From positions 22,147 through 86,146 of the forward strand of contig JAUNGK010000001.1 in assembly GCA_030524555.1 (NCBI GenBank): a DNA stretch of 64,000 nt, given 5' to 3'. Positions 56,379 through 64,000 of this stretch are shown piece after piece. Source of the DNA: Bacillota bacterium (GTDB taxonomy: Bacteria > Bacillota > Clostridia > Lachnospirales > Lachnospiraceae). The translations under genes were made by a program, and so were the position numbers. The notes beneath the pieces were generated by a model, which saw nothing but the letters and a program-made list of their open reading frames with translations, made no database searches and was not told the DNA's origin. Numbering within the stretch: the stretch's first letter is position 1; every line of letters starts with the position of its first letter.

Positions 56379-57791
56379 TTAAACCTCAACAACACGCAAC
56401 ATGTTGGTTTTTCCCGATATTCCAAGGGGTACACCCGCTGTAAGAACCACCTTATCACCCTTCTTAATATAGCCTGCCTCTTCTGCTGCATGAACCGCCT
56501 CGTCAAACAAATCATCGGCAGTATTTTCTCTGGCAATCCAAATGGGAATTATCCCCCAGGAAAGACTGAGCTGTCTGCATATCTTAGGGCTGACACTACA
56601 TGCAATAATCGGACAGCCGGGCTTATAACGTGAAATCATTCCTGCGGTAAAGCCGGAAATCGTGACTGTAATAATCGCTGCTGCCTTTAAGTCAATTGCT
56701 GTCGTGCAGGTAGCATGAGAAATAGCGGTAGTTACATCAAAGCTGTCAATGTTCTCCTTCCTCTTCATACGTCCGGCATAATCAATATCCTGCTCCGTAC
56801 GCTCAGCAATTTTGGCCATAGTCTTTACAGCTTCCACAGGATAAAGACCTGCCGCACTCTCACCGGAAAGCATAATCGCTGTGGTTCCGTCATAAATTGC
56901 ATTGGCAATATCTGTAGCTTCTGCCCTGGTAGGTCTGGGATTTTTAATCATAGATTCCAGCATTTGTGTAGCTGTAATTACATGCTTACCCTGAGCCTCA
57001 GCCATTTTAATCATTCTCTTTTGGACTACCGGCACCTCCTCCATGGGAATCTCCACCCCCATGTCGCCTCTTGCCACCATAATACCGTCAGAAACGGTCA
57101 GGATATCCTCTAAGTTGCGTATACCCTGCATATTTTCAATTTTAGCAATGATTTTCATGTGGCTGTCATGCTCATCAAGGATCTTTCTGACCTCCAGAAT
57201 ATCCTCCCTGCACCTGACAAAGGATGCCGCAAGAAAATCAAAACCCATATCACAGCCAAACATAATATCACTTTTGTCTACTTCGCTGATGTAAGGCATG
57301 GATAATGCAGCTCCCGGCACATTAACACCCTTATGATTGGAAATCGGTCCTCCGTTAATCACTGTACATATTATATCGGCTTCATCAATCTCATCCACAA
57401 CCATTTCAATCAAACCATCGTCAATTAAAATCGTGGTTCCCACAGAAATATCATTCTTAAGGTTCTTATAGGTAATGGAAACCTTCTCATTGTTTCCAAG
57501 TACCTCATCCGTAGTAAGGATAAACTTCTGACCGTTTACAAGCTCTGTTCTTCCGCCCTCAATATCCTTAAGCCGAATCTCCGGTCCCTTGGTATCCAAT
57601 AATGTTGCTACCGGAAGTCCCAGCTCATTACTCACCTTAATCACTCTGTCAAATTTTTTCTTATGTTCCTCATGAGTTCCATGAGAAAAATTGAAACGTG
57701 CCACATTCATTCCCGCAAGCATTAATTCTCTTAACTTTTCCTCGCTCTCACTGGCCGGTCCTATTGTACATATAATTTTCGTTTTACGCAT
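56379..57791 (-). CDS. pyk: Pyruvate kinase
   Basis: 470 aa, without the extra C-terminal PEP-utiliser domain of Bacillus enzymes. Motifs: TKIICTIGPASES, NVARFNFSHG, LLDTKGPEIR, IIAKIENMQGIRNLEDI, VARGDMGVEIP, TATQMLESMIKNPRPTRAE. Last step of glycolysis, making ATP and pyruvate. It starts one base from the decarboxylase stop, so the two are cotranscribed. Confidence 0.97.
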   Translation of the reverse strand: MRKTKIICTIGPASESEEKLRELMLAGMNVARFNFSHGTHEEHKKKFDRVIKVSNELGLPVATLLDTKGPEIRLKDIEGGRTELVNGQKFILTTDEVLGNNEKVSITYKNLKNDISVGTTILIDDGLIEMVVDEIDEADIICTVINGGPISNHKGVNVPGAALSMPYISEVDKSDIMFGCDMGFDFLAASFVRCREDILEVRKILDEHDSHMKIIAKIENMQGIRNLEDILTVSDGIMVARGDMGVEIPMEEVPVVQKRMIKMAEAQGKHVITATQMLESMIKNPRPTRAEATDIANAIYDGTTAIMLSGESAAGLYPVEAVKTMAKIAERTEQDIDYAGRMKRKENIDSFDVTTAISHATCTTAIDLKAAAIITVTISGFTAGMISRYKPGCPIIACSVSPKICRQLSLSWGIIPIWIARENTADDLFDEAVHAAEEAGYIKKGDKVVLTAGVPLGISGKTNMLRVVEV

Positions 57792-57792
57792 A

Positions 57793-59247
57793 TTAATATC
57801 TATTCTCCTTTTTCCTAGATTGCCCTAAAGCAACCACCTTTATTTTATTATCATCAATTCCTGAAACAGTATAATCATGCTTGTGATATTCCATAATAAT
57901 ATCCAAAACCTGTTTCGTTATCACTTCACCAGGCACCAAAAGCGGAACCCCCGGCGGATAAAGATTTACAAAATCCGCAGCTATTTCGCCCTCTGCATCT
58001 CTAATATCCACATTCTGACAGGATGCAAGAAACGCATCCCACATACTCATTTTCACGTGGGGCTTCTGCTTTGAGAATGACATAGGCACATTTTCTTCCC
58101 TATCCTGATGCAGGCCTGCATCAATCTCCAAAAGTGCATTAATAAGTCTCTTAACACCTTCTTCTGTATCCATCATAGTCAAAATAGCAAGCACATAAGT
58201 GCCACAAGCCATTTCCATCTGCAAATGATACTTCTCCCTCAATATCCGGTATAGCTGCTTTCCTGTTACAGATGAATTTTTGACGGATATGACAAGCTTT
58301 CCCGGTTCCGTATCGGGACATACCCTGATGCATTTACAATGCTCCAGCGCATGAAACAATTCATTTCTAAAATGCAGAAGCTGTTCAAGCCGATCCTTCC
58401 CCTCACGCTTTACAAGAAATAACGCCTCATCAATCCCTGCCATCAGAAGATAAGAAGGGCTGCTGCTTTGATAAATCCGCAAATACTTCTTTAGCCTTTC
58501 TACGTCTGTCAGTTCTCCGTTTCTGTGAAGAAGCGCTGTCTGCGTAGGCGCCGGTAAGGTCTTGTGAACACTGTGAATCACAAAATCGGCCCCTTGGCTG
58601 ACCGCATTTTCCGGATAAGACGGATGAAATCCAAAATGAGCCCCATGTGCCTGGTCAACAATCAACGGCAGATGGTATTGATGTACCAAATCTGCAATCG
58701 TCCTGACATCGGAAACAATTCCTTCATAGGTTGGAGAGGTAATCACCACACCGGCAATTTCATCTCCTGCATTCAAAGCTGATATTCCCGCCTGCTCTGT
58801 AATAGAACAAATTTCCCTTTCAATCTGTGACGCTGTGATTTCCCCCGCAATATCATATTCCTCATTAACCGTGGGAAATACATACCTCGGCTCCATGTGG
58901 TTTAAAAAAGCCGCATGATATACGGCTTTATGACAATTCCTTGCTATAATCAGCTTATTTCCTCGTCCCGCTATTGCCGAAACAGCACTTAAAATACCTG
59001 ATGTACTGCCATTAATCAAAAAATAGGTTTCTTTTGAATGATAAAGCTGTGCTGCTCTATATTGGGCGTCCCGGATTATCGTTTCCGGCTGATGCAGATT
59101 ATCAAATCCGTCAATTTCCGTAATATCCTGTCTATAAAACTTATTTAAGGGCCCGCTTTCCTTATTTCGCTTATGCCCCGGCATGTGAAAGGGATAAAAA
59201 TCGCTGTCACTGTACCTTTTTAGACTTTCATACAGTCTCCCACTCAT
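57793..59247 (-). CDS. Orn/Lys/Arg decarboxylase family protein (YaaO-like)
   Basis: 484 aa PLP enzyme: FYPFHMPGHKRN, FLINGSTSGILSAV, PLIVDQAHGAHFGFHP, PLP lysine in SVHKTLPAPTQTALLH, and a C-terminal domain with NLYPPGVPLLVPGEVIT. Predicted to decarboxylate arginine, lysine or ornithine for polyamine synthesis. It overlaps the HD-domain gene by 4 bp. The neighbourhood matches Bacillus yaaO. Confidence 0.93.
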   Translation of the reverse strand: MSGRLYESLKRYSDSDFYPFHMPGHKRNKESGPLNKFYRQDITEIDGFDNLHQPETIIRDAQYRAAQLYHSKETYFLINGSTSGILSAVSAIAGRGNKLIIARNCHKAVYHAAFLNHMEPRYVFPTVNEEYDIAGEITASQIEREICSITEQAGISALNAGDEIAGVVITSPTYEGIVSDVRTIADLVHQYHLPLIVDQAHGAHFGFHPSYPENAVSQGADFVIHSVHKTLPAPTQTALLHRNGELTDVERLKKYLRIYQSSSPSYLLMAGIDEALFLVKREGKDRLEQLLHFRNELFHALEHCKCIRVCPDTEPGKLVISVKNSSVTGKQLYRILREKYHLQMEMACGTYVLAILTMMDTEEGVKRLINALLEIDAGLHQDREENVPMSFSKQKPHVKMSMWDAFLASCQNVDIRDAEGEIAADFVNLYPPGVPLLVPGEVITKQVLDIIMEYHKHDYTVSGIDDNKIKVVALGQSRKKENRY

Positions 59248-59792
59248 TCACTTACCCGTATCCTTACCCTTGCTCTTCCCGCTCCCTGATGCAGACGCAG
59301 CGTTTCCAACAACGAACAATATTTATCAGCAGTGGTCACAATCCATGCTTCCCTGCAAAGAGGGGGCACTATGGTCAAAGGCCACATGTGTTTTTTGATA
59401 ATGTCCTTCTCACGCAGAGTCAGCTCATATTCCCGATCAGCATTTCTAAGTGCTATTCCGGGATGATAAAACCCGTGCAGCATTTGATAATTTTCTCTAT
59501 TCCTGTCATGCCAGTCATAAAGAAAATAATCGTGCAAAAGCGCTCCTCTTATCAGTTCTCTTTCACTGCAGGAAATACCCAAAAACCTGCTTATGGCAAC
59601 ACTCTTGCCAGCAACATCTATGCAGTGAGTATGAACCGGAATAGAGCCATGCTGAATATAATTTCTTGTGCTTTTAAAATTTTCCGATTTCAGGATATCC
59701 GAAGCATGCTTTTGAAGAAGTCTGTATACTTCCTTCTTTTTTTCATGCTTTCTTCTCAGCTTTTCCAATTTTCTTATACTTTTTTCTTTCAT
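59244..59792 (-). CDS. HD-domain phosphohydrolase-like protein
   Basis: 182 aa, basic coiled N terminus (KLEKLRRKHEKKKEVYRLL), then an HD domain: HTHCIDVAGKSVAI, GALLHDYFLYDWHDRN, HGFYHPGIA, and DKYCSLLETLRL. Substrate unknown. GGAGA lies 10 bases before the ATG. First gene of the operon that ends with rsmI. Confidence 0.85.
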   Translation of the reverse strand: MKEKSIRKLEKLRRKHEKKKEVYRLLQKHASDILKSENFKSTRNYIQHGSIPVHTHCIDVAGKSVAISRFLGISCSERELIRGALLHDYFLYDWHDRNRENYQMLHGFYHPGIALRNADREYELTLREKDIIKKHMWPLTIVPPLCREAWIVTTADKYCSLLETLRLHQGAGRARVRIRVSE

Positions 59793-59893
59793 TATGCAGT
59801 CTCCTACATATTTAAGCCATAGAGCCTATCGTTATTTATTTTACCATATATAACGATTCAAATACACCAAATATCCCAAAAATCAAAATCTTT

Positions 59894-60286
59894 CTAAGCT
59901 TCCGCATTCGTCACTGCAATGACAGAGACCTTCTCCATTCCATTCTCACCAATGTCTCCATCAAATACGACTCTGACCCTCTGTCCGCTTACAAATTCAT
60001 CATTTTCACCGCTGTAAATTACTGTTTCCGGCGCAAGATCAAAATGCAATACCTGCCCTTCCTCCGTCTCCAGCGTGATGCTGTCCTTATCAATCTTAAG
60101 GAGGGTTCCCTCTACCATGTAATAGCCCTCCTCCATGGGAGCTGTCTGCGCCACCTGCGCTGCGTAATCGGCTTCCTCCCCGGGCACTGCATCTGCACCA
60201 AAGCTGCTTACAGCCACGTCAGCACAACCTGTCGCAATACTTGCAAACAGGCTGCAAACTAAAATTAATAAAATAAACCTTTTCAT
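59894..60286 (-). CDS. Small lipoprotein with an OB-like beta domain
   Basis: About 130 aa. Lipobox SIATGC at about residues 16-21, an Ala/Glu linker, then a small beta domain (YMVEGTLLKIDKDSITLETE, LHFDLAPETVIYSG, GQRVRVVFDG). This unit resembles the repeats of the secreted protein at 14226 in layout (short beta strands binding TLETEEGQVLHFDL), but similarity is weak. Function unknown. Start at 60286 with GAGGA upstream. Confidence 0.82.
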   Translation of the reverse strand: MKRFILLILVCSLFASIATGCADVAVSSFGADAVPGEEADYAAQVAQTAPMEEGYYMVEGTLLKIDKDSITLETEEGQVLHFDLAPETVIYSGENDEFVSGQRVRVVFDGDIGENGMEKVSVIAVTNAEA

Positions 60287-60524
60287 AATCCTCTTCCTCA
60301 TATAAAAAATCACTTTTCAAAGATACTATAAAGTGAAGAAAAAAGCAAGTTTTTCAGGCTATTACATGCCCAGTCCTGTCAGGAAATTTCATTAAATATC
60401 CGAATTTTATTTCAAATAAACATATCGTAATACAAAGAAAAGAAATATTATCATAGTTTTTGTTAAAAAAATATGATACAATAATTTTTCAACATTATAT
60501 AATTATTCTAGGGGGTCAAACAAC

Positions 60525-62069
60525 ATGAATACTAACATTATTGAAGAGTACATGAATAAAGCATTTACTCTTGTGATACTTGTCATTACAAGCGCATGCT
60601 TATGTGCCGGTATCACTTTTTCCGCTCTGAAGCTGCTGGGATTTTATCCTGACATTTCCGGAATGGTTTTAGGAATATTTGTAACAACCTGTATTATTTA
60701 CTTTTTGATCGGATTATACTTTATTTTTCATTCTTTTGAAGTGAACGAAAACGGCGAAAAAAGAATCAAGCCTAATATGCTGAGATTTGGAAAAATTTTT
60801 GTTGTTTTAGTTATGTCTATTCAGTTTAACTTCATTTCCTATATGGTTCCTTCCAGGCAGTTTTGGGGATTTACCTTTTTCTTTTTAATCTTAATGGCGT
60901 TTTTTCTGGATTTTAAAATGGTCTTAGTGTCATCTGTAATCGTTTTAATCTCCATAACCGTATCCAGCGTTATCAGGATGGACACTATCCTGCCTGTCTT
61001 TGACGAATACATTGTACCCGAAATGGTTCTTAGAATTATAGGAGTAGTTCTTTCCGTTTCCTCAATATTATTCTTTACATATCTGGTCGGCAACCGCCTG
61101 ATCAATGTCAAACAAGATCAGCTGGAGGAAAACAATTCCCGTATGGAAAAGGTTCTTTCAACTGCCTCCTCTTTAGCAGAGGATTTAAGCAGAACAAGTA
61201 TTGTATTATCCGAAATATCTCAAAATGAAAGCTCATCAACAGAGGAACTATCTGCCACCAGCGAATCGCTTCTGGCAGAAAGCCGAAATGTATTAGATAA
61301 AACGGAAAAGAGTAAAGAAAATATGGCTTCTCTTGAGGCCTGTTCATTAGAATTGGACAAACATATATCCTCCGTAGAAGAAATTTCTCACAAGCTGTTG
61401 GAAAGATCAGAAAATAATGAGGTTCTCTTAAAGGAACTCCAAATTAAAAACCATGCTGTAACAGAAGCTTTACAAAATACAAAAAATATGTCCGAAATAT
61501 TAGTGAAATGCGTTGACGAAATCGGAATTGCATTAAATGTAATTAGTGAAATATCTTCACAAACCGGACTGCTTGCTCTAAATGCCTCCATTGAAGCTGC
61601 AAGAGCCGGAGAAGCAGGTAAGGGATTTGCTGTTGTAGCGGAATCCGTCAGCGGTCTGGCCTCTAATACAAAACAGTCTCTAAGTGATATTCAGGATGTT
61701 ATTAACAAACTGCAAATCAACGCAGGAGAAATGGTTTCATCAGTGGAAGACAGTACTGCCAATCTGGAAAGCCAGAATGAAACCTTCGTCACAACCTTTA
61801 CAGGAATTAACGATATGATGGCGATCATCAAAGAATCTCTTGATGGAATTACCAAAATGGATCAGGTAAGAAATAACCAGAATAGTATTATTAAAACCAC
61901 CGTAACAATTAATGAAGAAATACTTGAAGCAATTCAGGCTGAAAATAATCAGTTTGCCAGCATTTCAAATATGATCGAAGACAACACCTCAGATATCCTG
62001 AAAATGACACAGCAGGCTGAAAGATTAGATCAGATGATAAGTGCTCTGAAAGCTACATTGCTCAATTAG
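60525..62069 (+). CDS. Methyl-accepting chemotaxis-type receptor with six-TM N terminus
   Basis: 514 aa. Six TM helices (about 13-33, 47-70, 88-107, 112-128, 130-149, 167-190) replace the usual periplasmic sensor and no HAMP domain is seen; then a long coiled coil and the MCP signalling tip ([31 protein letters not shown]). The tip is close to consensus except [11 protein letters not shown] in place of ADEVRxLAxxT. Likely senses a membrane or intracellular cue. AGGGGG is 9 bases before the ATG. Monocistronic. Confidence 0.93.
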   Translation: MNTNIIEEYMNKAFTLVILVITSACLCAGITFSALKLLGFYPDISGMVLGIFVTTCIIYFLIGLYFIFHSFEVNENGEKRIKPNMLRFGKIFVVLVMSIQFNFISYMVPSRQFWGFTFFFLILMAFFLDFKMVLVSSVIVLISITVSSVIRMDTILPVFDEYIVPEMVLRIIGVVLSVSSILFFTYLVGNRLINVKQDQLEENNSRMEKVLSTASSLAEDLSRTSIVLSEISQNESSSTEELSATSESLLAESRNVLDKTEKSKENMASLEACSLELDKHISSVEEISHKLLERSENNEVLLKELQIKNHAVTEALQNTKNMSEILVKCVDEIGIALNVISEISSQTGLLALNASIEAARAGEAGKGFAVVAESVSGLASNTKQSLSDIQDVINKLQINAGEMVSSVEDSTANLESQNETFVTTFTGINDMMAIIKESLDGITKMDQVRNNQNSIIKTTVTINEEILEAIQAENNQFASISNMIEDNTSDILKMTQQAERLDQMISALKATLLN

Positions 62070-62093
62070 AATAGTATTATTTTAAAGACCTTC

Positions 62094-62160
62094 ATGATCT
62101 CTCCAAAACAGACAGATTACATTTAAAGAATTTGTCACTTTGGAGGGATCATATTATTTT
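62094..62160 (+). terminator. Terminator after the chemotaxis receptor
   Basis: ATGATCTCTCCAAA (62094-62107) pairs with TTTGGAGGGATCAT (62139-62152) with one G-T pair, followed by ATTATTTTT. It reaches into the stop of the convergent HD gene. Confidence 0.6.
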
Positions 62161-62738
62161 TGCGGACAATCCATTACCGCTTCATACAGATTCCTACCCA
62201 TTTTTTCCTCAAAGTACTCCTTAAGCTCATAATTCTTTTGACGCTTACTCAGGGGATAAGCAGCGCCATATCTTCTCTCCACATCATCCATACGTGTTTT
62301 CAAATCCACTATCCTGTCCGGAAATGCTATGCTGTCGCATAACTGGATCAGTCTGTCATAATCATCATATTCATAGGTCTCAATAAGCCTTAATAGCAGC
62401 TCATAATCCTCCTGTGAGATATCTCTGTTACCAATATAATTATCAATATTCTTCACTCCAAAGGAATGGGTAATACACACCTTGGCAGCTTCATCATACC
62501 CAAGCTCTATCAAGTACTTATATCCATCTGTAACATGAGCAAGGTGCGTAACACCGTACCTGCGTCCGATATCATGTAAAAGTCCTAAAATATAAGCCTT
62601 TTCACCATCCATTCCACAGCTTACCGCAATTCTTTGCGCACATTTGGCAACCATCCTGCTGTGATCTCCCCACGGACCGGGATTTATAGTCTCAGCTTCT
62701 GCAAGCATCTTCTCTGCTTCTTTTCTATCAGGAAACAT
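62154..62738 (-). CDS. HD-domain hydrolase
   Basis: 194 aa: GPWGDHSRMVAKCAQRIA, GLLHDIGRRYGV (HD motif), HLAHVTDGYKYLIELGY, VCITHSF, LCDSIAFPD. This is the HDIG-type metal-dependent phosphohydrolase group; substrate unknown. AAAGGAGG lies 8 bases before the ATG. Single gene. Confidence 0.9.
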   Translation of the reverse strand: MFPDRKEAEKMLAEAETINPGPWGDHSRMVAKCAQRIAVSCGMDGEKAYILGLLHDIGRRYGVTHLAHVTDGYKYLIELGYDEAAKVCITHSFGVKNIDNYIGNRDISQEDYELLLRLIETYEYDDYDRLIQLCDSIAFPDRIVDLKTRMDDVERRYGAAYPLSKRQKNYELKEYFEEKMGRNLYEAVMDCPQK

Positions 62739-62821
62739 ATGAGGTTCCTCCTTTTGCGCTCATTATACACCCAGGCAAGAATATATTTATATATTATTTC
62801 CTAAAAAATTCCTTGCACAAG

Positions 62822-63427
62822 CTAAATTTCAATCATCATTTCCCCTATCATCAGCAGCATATAATCAGCAAATTCCTGTGCTTCGGCTTTGCTCACTTGC
62901 ATATCAATACCCAAAGCATAGCTTTGCAATGCCGCTGTAATGAATGACTGATATTTGCCTGCAAGATTTTGTAATGCCCATTCTCCTCCCTGCTTTTTAG
63001 AAACAACCAGATTACTCTTAAGATAGACTGCCGCCCTGCACAAATTTAAAATTACATACACCGGGTTTTCCAGAATATCTTCTTTGGCTCCCTCAATATC
63101 GCACCAAATACTGTCCAGATAATCTTCTCTCGTCACATCCCCAAATATTTCGTCTATTTGAGCTCCATACAAAGCAATTCCATAATTCTTTATAATCGTA
63201 AAGTGTGCCGCCAGATCCTTATCGGTTCCCTTCATTTTACTGATATAATCCGCAGGCCTGGTAATAAACCACTGCAGATGCATATTAGAAAAATGAAGAT
63301 CAAAGGGAGTAGGATAAAGAAAATTTTTACAATACACTTTCTTAACAATACTCAGTTCAATCCCTTTTCCAGGGGCTGATTTATTCAGTTCTACCACCTC
63401 ATCCTTTCGCTTAGAAAAATACACCAT
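62822..63427 (-). pseudogene. 5'-truncated aminoglycoside adenylyltransferase-like gene (AadA/DUF4111 type)
   Basis: 201 aa resembling the C-terminal three quarters of AadA/ANT(9)-type enzymes: GIELSIVKKVYCKNFLYPTP, DLAAHFTIIKNYGIALYGAQ, YVILNLCRAAVYLKSNLVVS, GEWALQNLAGKYQSFITAAL. The N-terminal nucleotidyltransferase part with the GS...DxD metal site, about 70 residues, is missing, and the 350 bp upstream does not contain it in any frame I read. The only start (ATG 63427) has no good ribosome binding site. Probably inactive, unless it is a shorter family with another role. Confidence 0.7.
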
Positions 63428-63485
63428 ATATCATAAGCAAATATTTCCTCTGCTTATCTGACGTCATACATGTAACCTTTGACAT
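63411..63485 (-). CDS. Possible 24-residue leader peptide upstream of the AadA-like gene
   Basis: MSKVTCMTSDKQRKYLLMIY and four more residues, stop at 63411, overlapping the start of the AadA-like frame. It follows a promoter (63531-63558). RBS weak (GGAAAATTTGAA). It may be a leader, or debris of the truncation. Confidence 0.25.
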   Translation of the reverse strand: MSKVTCMTSDKQRKYLLMIYGVFF

Positions 63486-63530
63486 TTCAAATTTTCCATA
63501 TCGCCAGCCCATTGAATACTGTTCAATTAT

Positions 63531-63558
63531 ATTATACTGAACAACATTCAAAAGCCAA
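63531..63558 (-). promoter_or_regulatory. Promoter upstream of the AadA-like gene
   Basis: Minus strand TTGGCT (63553-63558), 16-bp spacer, TATAAT (63531-63536). Confidence 0.55.
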
Positions 63559-63672
63559 TCTCTTTTCAAAAAGGCAGCATAGCTATCTTATACGCAAATA
63601 CTGCAGGATACATGCAAATATACAAAGAATGCTGTTTTCAAATCATTATTACAAAACTTTATAATCAATATC

Positions 63673-63700
63673 TTGTAAAGACTGCTTTCTTTGTTATAAT
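63673..63700 (+). promoter_or_regulatory. Promoter of the zinc-ribbon gene
   Basis: TTGTAA (63673-63678), 16-bp spacer, TATAAT (63695-63700). Confidence 0.6.
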
Positions 63701-63779
63701 ATTTCTAAATTGCGAGCTTTTCTTTTACATAACAGCTCTACTCTATTGATTATTGATTTTAAAATAAGGAGGTTCTTCC

Positions 63780-64000
63780 ATGTATTGTCCTAAATGTGGT
63801 ACAGAAACAAACGGAAAATTTTGCCCAGGCTGCGGCATGGAATTAATAAGAAATGAAACAAATATTCATTCATCAAAGCCAAAAAGGATATGCCCTAAAT
63901 GTCACGGGGAAAATATCAGTTATCAAACAGTAACAGAACAAAAAAAAGACCGGCTGCTTCATGGTTATGATATACATATTTTTAGCCATATCCTGTATTG
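63780..64000 (+). CDS. Zinc-ribbon protein, N-terminal part (cut by window edge)
   Basis: 73 codons visible: MYCPKCGTETNGKFCPGCGM is a double CxxC zinc ribbon, followed after a polar linker by CPKCHGENISYQTVTEQ, a second half-ribbon. AAGGAGG lies 7 bases before the ATG. The rest is beyond the right edge; such proteins often continue with a TM segment or DUF, not visible here. Confidence 0.88.
   Translation, partial: MYCPKCGTETNGKFCPGCGMELIRNETNIHSSKPKRICPKCHGENISYQTVTEQKKDRLLHGYDIHIFSHILY

Overview
The window looks like a chromosomal segment of a low-to-moderate GC, Gram-positive anaerobe of the Lachnospiraceae type (class Clostridia). This is inferred from two type III glutamine synthetases (GlnN), a short rhodanese-less ThiI next to a cysteine desulfurase, an IreB/RuvX/DUF1292 cluster, a YaaR-HolB-YaaT cluster, spore maturation protein SpmA, YjfB-like and chemotaxis proteins, TTG/GTG starts with strong AGGAGG sites, and a tRNA-Gln without encoded CCA. 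Most genes lie on the minus strand in long tight operons.

Layout. 0.0-0.3 kb: 5' end of an mreB-type gene. 0.5-5.5 kb: uvrB-uvrA. 5.6-9.8 kb: ftsE-ftsX-M23 hydrolase activator-S41 protease, a division/envelope operon. 9.9-16.6 kb: PucR-type regulator, YjfB-like protein, CPBP protease, CvfB-like S1 protein, acyl-ACP thioesterase, a secreted four-repeat protein, tRNA-Gln, and a DUF1905-C39-like protein. 16.7-28.5 kb: two type III glutamine synthetases separated by a 386-bp nested palindrome. The upstream one ends a long operon (mtaB, ireB, ruvX, DUF1292, fur-family, rnj, ylbF, truncated mltG-like, trmR-like, U32, glnN) whose core order resembles Bacillus subtilis yrrK-yrzB-yrrL-yrrM-yrrN. 28.6-35.0 kb: HPr-like gene, prmA-rsmE-cysteine desulfurase-thiI operon, nudC, aldo/keto reductase.

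35.1-42.1 kb looks accessory: an ABC exporter pair, a CD3324-type small DNA-binding protein, and a SIR2-domain gene whose 3' part appears frameshifted, in AT-rich surroundings. 42.1-50.2 kb: spmA without spmB, a sugar-binding-domain/GGDEF protein, a plus-strand mini type II secretion/pilin-like operon headed by a transglutaminase lipoprotein, sortase B and a CAP-domain protein. 50.3-59.8 kb: a housekeeping operon similar to B. subtilis yaaO-tmk-yaaQ-yaaR-holB-yaaT-yabB-yabC, but with pyruvate kinase and a guanylate-kinase-like protein in it. 59.9-64 kb: a small lipoprotein, a six-TM chemotaxis receptor, an HD hydrolase, a 5'-truncated aminoglycoside adenylyltransferase-like gene, and the start of a zinc-ribbon protein.

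The items most worth a second look are the palindromic repeat family (15.4 and 18.9 kb, perhaps 14.1 kb), the SIR2 gene with its shifted tail and a facing orphan promoter, the promoter-plus-terminator leader of the second glnN, the DUF1905-C39 fusion, the soluble sugar-binding/GGDEF protein, and the ATPase-less pilin-like operon. I saw no CRISPR array, insertion sequence, prophage or rRNA.
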